Source: Amygdalobacter indicium (GTDB lineage: Bacteria; Bacillota; Clostridia; Saccharofermentanales; Fastidiosipilaceae). From it: a stretch of DNA of 64,000 nt. The notes beneath the pieces are model-generated. The model had not been told where the DNA came from, did not search any database, and saw nothing but the letters and a program-made list of their open reading frames with translations. The DNA lies in assembly GCF_029101545.1 (NCBI RefSeq), contig NZ_CP118866.1, forward strand, positions 186,001 to 250,000. The letters are read 5' to 3'. Shown here piece by piece: positions 24,171 to 33,659 of this stretch. Position 1 is the first letter of the stretch, and every line of letters starts with the position of its first letter. Position numbers and translations under genes: made by a program.

Positions 24171-25568
24171 TTACTTATTAAAAAGGCCGACAGCTTGTAA
24201 AAATAAGATGCACATAACTACGGGCGTGACAAAACGAATCATAAAGGCGTAAACGTGTTTGCGTGCCATTTTGCAGCCGTTGTGGCAGAATTCTTCCGCT
24301 ATCCACTGATAACCGACGATGCTGCCGATTAAAATTGAGGACAGGAGAGCGATGAAAGGCATTAATAATGAGTTGCTTATATAGTCCATTAAGTCGAGCA
24401 ATTGGCCGATGCTGCCGTTCGGCAGAGGAATATCGACATAAAACAGGCTGTAACCGAGCGCAATAATTACAGAAGCGGGGAAATAAAAGGCGCTCACACC
24501 GATACAGGTGCGCTTGCGGGAGGTATGCAGTAATTCCATAAAGTTGGCAACTATTGTTTCCAGGACGGAAATACAGCTTGTCAAGGCGGCAAAGGCGGCC
24601 ATGATAAAGAAAGCCGGTGCGACGAGCAAGCCGATTTTTCCCATCGAGGCGAAAACCTGCGGCAAGGCGACGAAAATTAGGGAGGGACCGGATTGCATGC
24701 CGTCCATGCCCTTAAATACATAGATAGCCGGGATAATCATTAAGCCGGCAAGAAGCGCTACGGCAGTATCGAACCATTCGATTTGCGCAATGGATTTGTT
24801 TAAGTTGACATCTTTTTTGACGTAAGAGCCGTAGGTAATCATGATGCCCATGGAGACGCTCAGCGAGAAGAATAGTTGGCTCATTGCATCCAATAAAATC
24901 TGTAAGAAACGTTTCGGATTAAGCTGCCTTAAGTCCGGCTTTATGTAAAAAAACAGCCCCTGTATACCGCTTCTGACTGTACCGTCGCTGTCGCTTCTTT
25001 TTAAAGTTAGGGAGTAAAGAGCAATAGCGATAACGATGAAAAGCAGGAGGGGCATAACGATTTTGGAACAACGTTCAATGCCGCTTTCGACCCCTTTATA
25101 AACGATAAAAACTGTCAAAGCCAGGAAAATTATGCTGTAAGCTGCCGACGAGGCGGGATTGCTGATGAAATGCGGGAAAAAGTCTGCTTCGGCACAGGCT
25201 GCGCCTTCGTTAGTGCAATATGCAGCGACATAGCGTAAAATCCAACCGCCGATTACGGCGTAATAAGTCATGATAATTAAGGGGACGATAAAGGTCAGAA
25301 TCCCTAAAAAATTCCATTTCGGATGGAGCAGGCGATAAGCGCGCAGGGAGTTTTTTTGTGTTTTACGACCGATGGCAATGTCCGAGGCTAAAAGGGTATA
25401 GCCGAAAGTAAAGACCAAAATTAGGTAGATGATTAAGAAAAGTCCGCCACCGTCTTTGGCCGCCAGATACGGGAAACGCCAGATGTTACCGACGCCGACG
25501 GCCGATCCGGCAGCTGCCAGAACGAAGCCTAATTGGGAAGAAAATGTGCCTGCTGTTTTTTTGCTCAT
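24171..25568 (-). CDS. Neurotransmitter:sodium symporter (NSS) family transporter
   Basis: The 465-residue protein has about 11-12 membrane helices and starts with the NSS signature in helix 1: GFVLAAAGSAVGVGNIWRFP. Later segments include FSLSVSMGIMITYGSY. Bacterial NSS proteins such as LeuT and MhsT take up amino acids with Na+. The start at 25568 (MSKKTAGTFSSQLG) is preferred because GAGG lies nine bases upstream; a longer in-frame form has no ribosome site. The LysR gene diverges from it and probably regulates it. Confidence 0.9.
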   Translation of the reverse strand: MSKKTAGTFSSQLGFVLAAAGSAVGVGNIWRFPYLAAKDGGGLFLIIYLILVFTFGYTLLASDIAIGRKTQKNSLRAYRLLHPKWNFLGILTFIVPLIIMTYYAVIGGWILRYVAAYCTNEGAACAEADFFPHFISNPASSAAYSIIFLALTVFIVYKGVESGIERCSKIVMPLLLFIVIAIALYSLTLKRSDSDGTVRSGIQGLFFYIKPDLRQLNPKRFLQILLDAMSQLFFSLSVSMGIMITYGSYVKKDVNLNKSIAQIEWFDTAVALLAGLMIIPAIYVFKGMDGMQSGPSLIFVALPQVFASMGKIGLLVAPAFFIMAAFAALTSCISVLETIVANFMELLHTSRKRTCIGVSAFYFPASVIIALGYSLFYVDIPLPNGSIGQLLDLMDYISNSLLMPFIALLSSILIGSIVGYQWIAEEFCHNGCKMARKHVYAFMIRFVTPVVMCILFLQAVGLFNK

Positions 25569-25688
25569 GCTTTTTAACCTCGTTTGCGTAATGGCTTTCA
25601 TTATATAGAGAAACAAGATATTCTAATAGAGAATGTTTTTCATAGTAACAAGTACAAATAGTAATGGATAGGAAGGTGGAGGAGATAG

Positions 25689-26567
25689 GTGAAAATTAAT
25701 AAAAATCGTTATGAAATTTTGTTGCAGGTGGCAGCTTGCGGTAATATTTCGCAGGCGGCATTCCGCTTGAATTATACGCAATCGGGGGTCAGTCATGTGA
25801 TAGCCGGCTTGGAAAAAGAATTGAATATTCAGTTCTTTATTCGCGGTAAAAACGGGGTGCGGCTGACGGATAAGGGCAAACGCCTTTTGCCTTATATACA
25901 GGATTTGGTCAACCGGGAGAATAATTTACAGCATGCCGTTTATGAAATGAACAATTCTTTGAAAGGTGTTTTGCGCATCGGCAGCTTTTCCAGTGCTTCG
26001 GCGTTCTGGTTGCCGGAGATAATTAAATATTTTCAGGAACGTTATCCGGAAGTGGAAATTGAGATTTTAGACGGCAATTATACGGAAATTATTGAGTGGA
26101 TTAACAAGGGCCAGGTTGATTGCGGTTTTCTGTCGGCGCTTGTGGCCGGTGATTTACAGTTTTATCCGTTGAAAGAGGACCCGATTTATGCGGTGGTGGC
26201 GAAAGAGCATCCGTTGGCCGGCGCGAGAGAAGTGGAGTTGGCGCAGGCTTTGGCTTATCCGCTGATCAGTGAGACTCCCGGCTGTGACAGCGATATTCAG
26301 GCGTTGCTTTCCCAATCCGGCATTTCGCCGAATATTTGTTACAGCTTTCGGGATGATGCGATTATTTTTGCTTTTGTGGAGGCGAATTTGGGGATCACAA
26401 TTTCACAGGAACTGGTGCTTAATGCTTTTAATGCTTTCGGCAGCAAGCTATGCGCCGTGCCTCTTGCAGGTGCGCCCAAAAGGGTAATCGGTCTGGCCCG
26501 GAAAGCGACGATGAATTCGCTGCTGTGCGATGTTTTTCTCGAGTATATGCAAAAGCGGCGCGACTGA
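25689..26567 (+). CDS. LysR-family transcriptional regulator
   Basis: The 292-residue protein has an N-terminal LysR HTH (ACGNISQAAFRLNYTQSGVS) and a periplasmic-binding-like effector domain (LRIGSFSSASAFWLPEIIKY onwards). GTG 25689 has GGAGG upstream. It diverges from the sodium symporter gene across about 120 bp, the usual layout for a LysR regulator and its target. The effector is unknown, possibly the transported amino acid. Confidence 0.85.
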   Translation: MKINKNRYEILLQVAACGNISQAAFRLNYTQSGVSHVIAGLEKELNIQFFIRGKNGVRLTDKGKRLLPYIQDLVNRENNLQHAVYEMNNSLKGVLRIGSFSSASAFWLPEIIKYFQERYPEVEIEILDGNYTEIIEWINKGQVDCGFLSALVAGDLQFYPLKEDPIYAVVAKEHPLAGAREVELAQALAYPLISETPGCDSDIQALLSQSGISPNICYSFRDDAIIFAFVEANLGITISQELVLNAFNAFGSKLCAVPLAGAPKRVIGLARKATMNSLLCDVFLEYMQKRRD

Positions 26568-26624
26568 ACGGGGCTGTGACGGTGCTTTAAGATTGCTTTT
26601 ATTCATAAGTTTGTGAAAAAGGTG

Positions 26625-26653
26625 TTGCATACACAAAAACATTGCGCTATAAT
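26625..26653 (+). promoter_or_regulatory. Promoter of the LRR surface gene
   Basis: -35 TTGCAT (26625-26630), a 17-bp spacer and a perfect -10 TATAAT (26648-26653) give a long untranslated leader of about 110 bases before ATG 26770. Confidence 0.7.
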
Positions 26654-26769
26654 TGCCGACAAAAAACAGAAAAGTATAGAGCGTATTTGACTGAATTGAG
26701 AATAAATGTAATTTTTTCCCGTTTTGCCGCAACACTTTATGAACTTTCTGCTGTGTTGGAGGAGTAGCT

Positions 26770-28560
26770 ATGAATTTGAGAAAAAAGGCAAATTTGCTTT
26801 TATCAACTGCTTTGAGTGCAGCCTTATGTGCATCTTTTACGCTTGCGTTTTATAGCGTGCCGGTCGAGGCGCAAGTCGGTAATACCGGCAATCGGGCAGC
26901 GGCGATGCAGGACGGTGAAGGGACGGAAGTTGACGGGAATACTGTAATTGAATTTAAGGATCCGAAGTTTAAAGCTAAAATTCTGGATCTGATGCACAAT
27001 TTTTATAAATTGATTCCTCAGGATGTGAATGAAATTACGGCCAAGACAGCTGCCCAAATCCAATTTTTGGACTTGGATAAGCAAGGTATTAGCGATTTAA
27101 GCGGACTGGAATATTTTACAGGTCTGGAAAGACTTAAGCTTCAGGACAATCAGATTCAAGATTTAAAACCGCTGCAAAATTTAACTCATTTGACGGAACT
27201 GTGGCTGCGCAAGAACAAAGTTACCGATTTGACCCCTTTACAGGGTTTGACCGAGTTGAAAACTCTTTTGCTTACAGATAATTTAATTGAAGATTTGGAA
27301 CCGATAGAGGGTCTGAATAAGCTACAAATGTTGGATCTTAGAGACAATCAAATTGATGATTTAACGCCGTTGAAAGATCTGCATAATTTGACCGTTTTGG
27401 ATGTCAGCGATAACGGATTTGGGGATTTAACGGCATTGGAGGGCTTGAGCAAATTGCAATATTTGCAAGCAAATGATAATGATTTGCTCGAGTTGCCTGA
27501 TTTTAAAAATTTAACGGAATTGTATGATCTCAGGCTTGATAACAATAGAATTACGGACTTGACCCCGCTGAAAGGTTTGGCGAAGTTGAATTATATCAGT
27601 CTGTCGAACAATCAAGTCAGCGACCTTACACCTTTACAGGACTTGAAGGCGCTGACCGGCGTTTGGATTACGAATAATCAGCTTGCAGATTTGACCCCGT
27701 TGGAGAAATTACCAATATTGAAAGCTAACAACAGCGATTACACTTCTCAGAAGATTTCTTTATCTTCCGATCAGGAGGAAGTCGAGTTGCCGCTTAAAAA
27801 TAGCAAAGATTTAAGCTTCAGTGTTCAAGGAGGGGATGCTGTCGGCACGGTTGCAGACGGGAAATTTACGCTCAAACGTGAGTTGCCGTACAAAGGTGCG
27901 GTTAAAATTAATTTCAGCAACACGGGTAAAGTCGGGCAGTTGGATTTAGAAAAGGATCAATATACCGGCACAATTACAATAAATGCAGATGTTAAGAAGA
28001 AAAATAATCCTGTACAGCCGCCTACACCGCAGCCTGTACAGCCGCCGGTTCCCAATACGCCGGCAGAAAAGCAAAAGACCGTAACCTTCATGTTGGGTGA
28101 CGCAAGCTTGCCGGTAACAATTAAAGTAGAAACAGGCAAGACCGTAGACACGCAGTTGCTACCGACAGCGCCTGCTAAAGCCGGTTTCACATTCAAGGAG
28201 TGGAACACCGAAAAAGACGGTAAAGGCAAAACTTTCACTAAAGATACTGTTGTGACGGAAAATATGACACTATATGCAATCTATACAGCAAATACCGATC
28301 CCGCGCAGCCGGTCAATTCTACTCCGGTTGCAACAACAGTTACCGGTGATAAGGAGTCGCAAACGGAAGTTACATATGAAGTACAAGAAACAACAGCAGA
28401 TGAAGGTACGGATACAGAAAATGCTGCTACGACGCAGAAAAACTCCCGGCGTACGGTAAGTAAGACAGGTGAAACAAGTTGTGCCGCCTCTTGTCTGCAG
28501 TTAGTGGAAATAGCAGTTGCCGTGCTTGCCGCTATAACTACCGGAAAAAGAAAACAATAG
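26770..28560 (+). CDS. Internalin-like LRR surface protein with VSKTGE anchor
   Basis: The 596-residue protein has a signal peptide (about 1-34), about ten 22-residue LRRs (about 105-315; NLTHLTELWLRKNKVTDLTP), a cap, then one Listeria-Bacteroides repeat (FTFKEWNTEKDGKGKTFTKD). A Thr/Glu-rich spacer ends in VSKTGE (28456-28473), a hydrophobic segment and TGKRKQ. GGAGGAG precedes the ATG. It is a paralogue of the protein encoded at 17.4-19.5 kb. Probable surface adhesin. Confidence 0.8.
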   Translation: MNLRKKANLLLSTALSAALCASFTLAFYSVPVEAQVGNTGNRAAAMQDGEGTEVDGNTVIEFKDPKFKAKILDLMHNFYKLIPQDVNEITAKTAAQIQFLDLDKQGISDLSGLEYFTGLERLKLQDNQIQDLKPLQNLTHLTELWLRKNKVTDLTPLQGLTELKTLLLTDNLIEDLEPIEGLNKLQMLDLRDNQIDDLTPLKDLHNLTVLDVSDNGFGDLTALEGLSKLQYLQANDNDLLELPDFKNLTELYDLRLDNNRITDLTPLKGLAKLNYISLSNNQVSDLTPLQDLKALTGVWITNNQLADLTPLEKLPILKANNSDYTSQKISLSSDQEEVELPLKNSKDLSFSVQGGDAVGTVADGKFTLKRELPYKGAVKINFSNTGKVGQLDLEKDQYTGTITINADVKKKNNPVQPPTPQPVQPPVPNTPAEKQKTVTFMLGDASLPVTIKVETGKTVDTQLLPTAPAKAGFTFKEWNTEKDGKGKTFTKDTVVTENMTLYAIYTANTDPAQPVNSTPVATTVTGDKESQTEVTYEVQETTADEGTDTENAATTQKNSRRTVSKTGETSCAASCLQLVEIAVAVLAAITTGKRKQ

Positions 28561-28670
28561 CGCCGGACACAGCATTATTACTTCGACATCTTTGTCAGAT
28601 TACAGCTTTGTGCTTGCAAAACATAATAAGATATTATAATTTGTGAGAAAAGTTGTTGTGAGGACAGATT

Positions 28671-30158
28671 ATGAATAAAGATGTTTTGAAGTTGAGAACA
28701 AGCTCTGAAAGAAGCTCGCAGTCGAGCCGAATTTTAGGGCTTTTTCTTATGTGCTTCTGCGCTTTGCTGCTCAGTGCGGTATCCGTTTACGGAGCGGAAG
28801 TTAAGCCGGAAGTGAAGCGGGAGCCGGTAGAATTAACGGAAGAGGAGATTAATAAAAACTATTTTCTTAATTTGGCTTTGCGCTATAAAGCTTTAGACAT
28901 GGATGACAGCAGCGGAGAAATGATTTCGCATATCATTAAGCCGGATACAGATTTAGGTACGATAGATACATCCTGGCATAATAAAGAAAGAGGCGGACTT
29001 TCGCAGACGCACGATGAAATTCTCCAAGCTTATCGCCAAGTGGACTTTGAGTTTTATGATCAAACGCTGCAACAAAAAGCGGATATCAAGGAATTGAAAA
29101 TGGCTCCTTGCACCGGAGCCAGACGGGTGTTTTTCGGCTTTGACCCCACACATGAATATGTTTTGACGATTGTCGGCAGTACTGTGCCTTCACCTTATGC
29201 CTTGGGTTTCAGTAAACAACATCCGGCTTATACATCTCCTATCGGCAGCAAAATAGCTTTTACTTTGAATGATTTGTCGAAGCAGGAATCGGTTTATCAA
29301 GCCGACAAATATAATGTGCCGGAACCTTATGAACAGCATATCAACCGCTTTTATAACGTCGACCTTTTCATGGCCCCTCTGGAATTTATTTTCGCTAATT
29401 CCCGGGATGATGCCAAAGAGGCTTTAAGTATCCGGAATCATCCGACTTTGAAGGATATGAAGACTTTTGTCTATGATAACAGCAAAATATTTCAGCGCTT
29501 GCGAGTCAGCAATAATCAAATTCCTTATCCGCAAGGTGAGCCTAAAAGAGAAGGCTATATTTTCAAAGGCTGGGCTTACGATTTGCTTTTCCCGAAAGGT
29601 GCTGACGGTAAGCCGAATGAGACGGCCAACGCTTACACTATTTATAACTTGTTGGAATGTACACGTCAGTCCGGTTTGACGCCGGAACAGACCGGGCAAT
29701 GCTATAGCGACTATAACAATTGGGCGCCTGTCCCTATCCGCTTTAAAGCTAACTCCAGAACTTTCCATCAATGGACAATTATTCGCGACGGCGTTATTAA
29801 TAAGTACGGCATGACGCCGGATTTTCTGCAAGCCGAATCACCGGTATTTATTGCCTATGCCTATTGGGTGAAAGCTGATAAAAAGACGGAACCGACAGTT
29901 ACCGCGACTACACCAAAAATAACAACCGCGACAACTGCGACAGCTTCAGCAACGACAATTACGCCGATGGAAAAAAACACAAGCACAAGCCCGATCCAGG
30001 TGAGACATACAGTAGCCAAAACCGGTGAAAAAACTTACACCGACGGACTGCTCGGCTTGGGGATTATGCTGCTTGGCGGATTGCTTGCAAGCATAAATAT
30101 TGAGATTAAGCGGGAAGCTGTATTCACCGAATCATTTGTGACTCACGATATGAATTGA
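28671..30158 (+). CDS. Secreted surface protein with VAKTGE anchor
   Basis: The 495-residue protein has a signal peptide (cut after VSVYGA, about residue 42). A large unrecognised domain follows (about 60-400) with one Listeria-Bacteroides-like motif (GYIFKGWAYDLLFPKG), then a Thr/Ala-rich spacer and VAKTGE (30012-30029). After the hydrophobic segment the tail is unusually long (about 24 residues, KREAVFTESFVTHDMN), unlike the short basic tails of the other five family members. TATAAT at 28632-28637 is a likely -10. Confidence 0.65.
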   Translation: MNKDVLKLRTSSERSSQSSRILGLFLMCFCALLLSAVSVYGAEVKPEVKREPVELTEEEINKNYFLNLALRYKALDMDDSSGEMISHIIKPDTDLGTIDTSWHNKERGGLSQTHDEILQAYRQVDFEFYDQTLQQKADIKELKMAPCTGARRVFFGFDPTHEYVLTIVGSTVPSPYALGFSKQHPAYTSPIGSKIAFTLNDLSKQESVYQADKYNVPEPYEQHINRFYNVDLFMAPLEFIFANSRDDAKEALSIRNHPTLKDMKTFVYDNSKIFQRLRVSNNQIPYPQGEPKREGYIFKGWAYDLLFPKGADGKPNETANAYTIYNLLECTRQSGLTPEQTGQCYSDYNNWAPVPIRFKANSRTFHQWTIIRDGVINKYGMTPDFLQAESPVFIAYAYWVKADKKTEPTVTATTPKITTATTATASATTITPMEKNTSTSPIQVRHTVAKTGEKTYTDGLLGLGIMLLGGLLASINIEIKREAVFTESFVTHDMN

Positions 30159-30175
30159 TTTTTAACTTCCGGTTC

Positions 30176-30203
30176 TTGATTTAATTGGGCTTTCTGTTAC
30201 AAT
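30176..30203 (+). promoter_or_regulatory. Promoter of the AbiF-linked RNA
   Basis: -35 TTGATT (30176-30181), a 16-bp spacer and -10 TACAAT (30198-30203) would start a transcript near 30210. Confidence 0.55.
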
Positions 30204-30208
30204 GTAGA

Positions 30209-30250
30209 TAAGGAACAAGCCCTTGCCATACGTGGCGGGGCACTTTTTTT
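30209..30250 (+). ncRNA. Candidate AbiF-associated small RNA
   Basis: A stem GCCC/GGGC (30219-30241) with inner stem GCCA/TGGC and loop TACG is followed by seven T (30244-30250), and the abiF start codon comes ten bases later. Short structured RNAs immediately upstream of Abi_2-family genes are a described class (AbiF RNA motif). The match here rests on position and shape; I could not align it to the model. Confidence 0.55.
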
Positions 30251-30260
30251 AGGTGTATGT

Positions 30261-31205
30261 ATGAGCAAACCATTTAAAACTTATGATGAGCAAATTGAGA
30301 TACTTTCATCCAGAGGACTATATATTGAAAATCTAAAAGATGCTAAAGTTATTCTATCACAAGTAAATTACTATAATCTCATAAATGGCTATAAGACTCC
30401 TTTTTTAGATAACGCATCTTCTAACAAGGTGGAAGATGTATATAAACCCGGTAGTAGTTTCGAAGAGATTTATGCCCTTCATGAAATGGATCGTGAATTA
30501 AAAAAAGTAGTTTTCTACTATTTACTCCGCTTTGAGAAACTTTTAAAAACATCCTGTGCTTATCATTTTTCAGATTTACACAGGGATGGTCTATATCCTT
30601 ACTTACAAACTGAAAATTATTCTACATCAAAGCATCAATTAAATTATGTTTTGAAAAATATAGGAACATTAACTGCTGCAATAAGCAGAGAAAATAAAAA
30701 TTCAAATGGCAAGAAACCACTTAAGCATTATATAAAAAAACACAACCATATACCTCTTTGGGTACTTGTAAATTTCCTTACTTTAGGAAATATATCCTAC
30801 TTCTATAATTCCCTTGATGAATCTTTGCAAAATATAATTGCTAGAGATTTTGGTGAGAGATATAAAGAAAATTACCTGTCTAAAGAAAAAATTAGTAAAA
30901 CTGAACTTATAGACATAATTAAAATCTGTAATTTCTTTAGAAATGTTTGTGCCCATGACGAAGTTATGTTTTCTTTCTCTTTGAATAAAGCCGGTCAAAC
31001 TGCTATGTTTAAGAAGTTTTTTGCTGAAAAATATACCGGCAAAAATTTACATGATTTAATACTGGTCCTTAAACTTGTTATTCCTAAGGAAGAATATCAA
31101 TCTTTAAATGAATCAATTACATCTATAAAAAGCAAATATAAGAATAAATTTTCCAGTATAGAAATTGATGATATATTTGAAATTTCCGGATTTCCTAATA
31201 AGTAG
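30261..31205 (+). CDS. Abi_2 family abortive infection protein (AbiD/AbiF)
   Basis: The 314-residue protein starts KPFKTYDEQIEILSSRGLYI, with VNYYNLINGYKTPF and the late motif ICNFFRNVCAHDEVMF. R-x4-H within RNVCAHD is the HEPN-type RNase signature of the Abi_2 family. Members halt phage growth by shutting down the infected cell, and some pair with a small RNA. The gene is clearly more AT-rich than both neighbours, so it was probably acquired. It is preceded by a hairpin-poly-T RNA and has a weak ribosome site. Confidence 0.85.
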   Translation: MSKPFKTYDEQIEILSSRGLYIENLKDAKVILSQVNYYNLINGYKTPFLDNASSNKVEDVYKPGSSFEEIYALHEMDRELKKVVFYYLLRFEKLLKTSCAYHFSDLHRDGLYPYLQTENYSTSKHQLNYVLKNIGTLTAAISRENKNSNGKKPLKHYIKKHNHIPLWVLVNFLTLGNISYFYNSLDESLQNIIARDFGERYKENYLSKEKISKTELIDIIKICNFFRNVCAHDEVMFSFSLNKAGQTAMFKKFFAEKYTGKNLHDLILVLKLVIPKEEYQSLNESITSIKSKYKNKFSSIEIDDIFEISGFPNK

Positions 31206-31429
31206 CTATCAATAATTACAGGTGATTTAAATATTACCTTGAACTTTCAGCTTAAACCTGTATTTATGTATCTCGCTGCTTCAAACACGGGGTTCGCTAA
31301 GTCCTATTGGCGGATTGCTTGCATTAATTAAACATCTGCTGTAAATTATATGCGTAAATTTTGTTAGTTCATTTTAGCATTGGTGACAGCAATTCCGGAA
31401 TCACAGCTAACATTATCCGGGAGGATGTT

Positions 31430-32776
31430 ATGCGCAAACATATAGTATGTGCAGTGTTGCTTGCTTTTCTTTTGGCGATGACTTCAATTTTGAGTGTTGA
31501 CGCTGAAGCTAAAGGAAAAAAGAAATATGCTAACTTCCAAGAAGTAGCTCTCGATATGGAAACTTATTTCCAAAAGGCGATAAAGGCGGTGGAGGCCGGT
31601 GAGGCCAAAAAAGCTTATAACGCGATGAATACCGCGTATTTCGGGCATTATGAAGTACAGGGCTTCGAGAAATATGTGATGGTCAATATTTCGGCTCAAC
31701 GTGTAAGTAAGATTGAGGCGATGTTCAGAGATATTAAGCATTCCATTCTCGGCAATGTCAAAAAAGACAACAAAGAGATTATTCAAAATATTAAAACTTT
31801 GTCTATGTGCGTTTGCCGGGATGCGTTGGTGCTGGATGGCGTTTTGGATAATAATTCGCCGGATGAAGCCGGCTTGCAACTGTTGAAAGGTTCAACGGTG
31901 CAGGTGGATGAAAAAGCGGTTAATATCAAGTCGTTTTTCGCCTCTTTCGGTTTGCTGGTGCGGGAAGGTCTGGAAGCGATTCTTGTCTGTATGGCGATTA
32001 TTACTTATCTGATTAAATCCGGTAACAAGCATTTGTGTAAAGGCGTTTATCTCGGCATGTTGGCCGGTGTCATCGGCAGCGGCCTGTTGGCGGTTCTGAT
32101 TGATCTGGCTTTGCAGGGTGTAGGTCAGGAATTGATGGAAGGCTGGACCATGTTCTTAGCCGTAGCCGTTCTTTTCTACGTCAGTCACTGGATGTTGCAT
32201 CAGTCGGAGGAGAACGCTTGGAATGAGTATATTCACAATGCGGTGCAGAAGTCGATTGATAAACGCAATTCATATGTCCTTATAGGTTCGGCGTTCTTGG
32301 CCGTTATTCGTGAGGGTGCGGAGTTGATTCTCTTTTACAAAGCAACTTTAGCCGGCGGTACAACCAATAAGTTGTATGCGGTTCTGGGCTTTGTTGCCGG
32401 TGCCGTTCTTTTGGCTGTTATTTATTTCGTTATGCGTTATACGACAGTCAAGTTACCTTTAAGACCGTTTTTCCTGTTCACAAGTATTCTGTTGTTCCTG
32501 ATGTGCTTCACTTTCATGGGCAAAGGCGTGCAGGAATTAACTGAGGCGGGATTTATTTCCGGCGCTTCCAAACTGCCGTTTATGCACGGTTTCAGTATCC
32601 CGGATTTGGGAATTTATGATCGGGCCGAAACTATGCTGCCGCAGATGATGATTGTTATCGCTTCGCTCTGGCTGTTGTTGAGCAATCACTTCCGGCGCGG
32701 CGCTCGCATTAAGCAACAGCGGGCGGCGACGGTTACAAATGGCCAAAGCAAAGCGGACGAAAATAAGGTAGAATAA
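31430..32776 (+). CDS. FTR1-family iron permease
   Basis: The 448-residue protein has a signal-like first helix, an extracytoplasmic helical domain (about 30-180) and seven membrane helices. The two iron-binding RExxE motifs are visible: REGLEAILV (about residue 180) and REGAELILF (about 300). FTR1/EfeU permeases move iron through the membrane, often as Fe3+ formed by oxidation. ATG 31430 has GGGAGG upstream. It heads the iron cluster; no recognisable Fur box was seen in the 220 bp before it. Confidence 0.9.
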   Translation: MRKHIVCAVLLAFLLAMTSILSVDAEAKGKKKYANFQEVALDMETYFQKAIKAVEAGEAKKAYNAMNTAYFGHYEVQGFEKYVMVNISAQRVSKIEAMFRDIKHSILGNVKKDNKEIIQNIKTLSMCVCRDALVLDGVLDNNSPDEAGLQLLKGSTVQVDEKAVNIKSFFASFGLLVREGLEAILVCMAIITYLIKSGNKHLCKGVYLGMLAGVIGSGLLAVLIDLALQGVGQELMEGWTMFLAVAVLFYVSHWMLHQSEENAWNEYIHNAVQKSIDKRNSYVLIGSAFLAVIREGAELILFYKATLAGGTTNKLYAVLGFVAGAVLLAVIYFVMRYTTVKLPLRPFFLFTSILLFLMCFTFMGKGVQELTEAGFISGASKLPFMHGFSIPDLGIYDRAETMLPQMMIVIASLWLLLSNHFRRGARIKQQRAATVTNGQSKADENKVE

Positions 32777-32836
32777 GTTAACAATAATAATCTCAATTGT
32801 TGAAAAAACTTTTGAGTCAATATATAGGAGGAATAT

Positions 32837-33580
32837 ATGAAGAATAAGTATCTCAGCATGATTCTGGCAGGAGCTGTAGCTCTCTCATTGGCAGGATGTG
32901 CCGGCCCAAATAAATCAACTGCCACCCAAAAGACGGCAGAGAAGACTGCGGCTAAGAGCGAAGCGGCCAAAGCTACTAAGGCTGAAGCTAAAGAGTCGAA
33001 GAAGGAAGCTGCTAAAGAAAGCAAAAAAGATGACAAAGCTCAAGCCAAGCCGGGAGAGTCGGGTTTCAATGAGATTCCTATCGGTGAAGCTAAAGAAGCC
33101 GGTCCTTTCAATGTTGAAGCCGTTTATTTCCAAGGTGTAGATATGATTCCGGAGAATAAACAACCTTCAGCAGAAGAGTCCGATATGCATATTGAAGCTG
33201 ATATTCATATGAAACCGGAAGCAGCTAAAGCCTTCGGCTTCGGTGACGGCGAAGATATTTGGCCGGCTTATTTGAACGTCAATTATAAAGTTATGTCACA
33301 GGACGGTAAAAAAGAAATTATTTCCGGTTCTTTGATGCCGATGAATGCCGATGACGGTCCGCACTACGGTATCAATGTTAAGAAGGGTGTAATTCCTGTA
33401 GGTAAGTATAAGTTAGTTATTGAAATTAAAGCTTCGGAAGATTATTTGTTGCACGTCGACAGCGAAACAGGTGTTCCGGCCGCTCGTGACAACGGCAAGG
33501 CTGCAGCCAACAAATATTACGAGAAGCAGAAAGTTACATTTGACTGGAATTATGATGCCAGCCAGTTGGCTTCCAAGTAA
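32837..33580 (+). CDS. P19/Tp34-family iron-binding lipoprotein
   Basis: The 247-residue protein has a lipobox LAGC (Cys about 20), a Lys/Ala/Glu-rich tether of about 50 residues and a P19/Tp34 beta-sandwich domain. Metal-ligand candidates are MHIEADIHM, LMPMNADDGPHYGI and LLHVD. P19 proteins bind iron (and copper) outside the membrane and hand it to the FTR1 permease. GGAGGAAT precedes the ATG. A stem-loop follows the gene, which may favour high expression of this component. Confidence 0.9.
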   Translation: MKNKYLSMILAGAVALSLAGCAGPNKSTATQKTAEKTAAKSEAAKATKAEAKESKKEAAKESKKDDKAQAKPGESGFNEIPIGEAKEAGPFNVEAVYFQGVDMIPENKQPSAEESDMHIEADIHMKPEAAKAFGFGDGEDIWPAYLNVNYKVMSQDGKKEIISGSLMPMNADDGPHYGINVKKGVIPVGKYKLVIEIKASEDYLLHVDSETGVPAARDNGKAAANKYYEKQKVTFDWNYDASQLASK

Positions 33581-33601
33581 CAGGTAATATGCACTTTTAA
33601 A

Positions 33602-33629
33602 GCCAAGGTTGATAATTATCGGCCTTGGC
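33602..33629 (+). promoter_or_regulatory. Intra-operon stem-loop after the P19 gene
   Basis: Arms GCCAAGG (33602-33608) and CCTTGGC (33623-33629) form a perfect 7-bp stem with no T tract. It probably stabilises the upstream message or partly attenuates transcription, as is common after abundant binding proteins. Confidence 0.55.
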
Positions 33630-33659
33630 CTAATATTATCTGTATGAGAGGGGGCCTTT

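Noticed and set aside
31206..31429. Fur box before the FTR1 gene
   Set aside because: No 19-bp site like GATAATnnnnATTATC could be found; iron control, if any, must use another motif.
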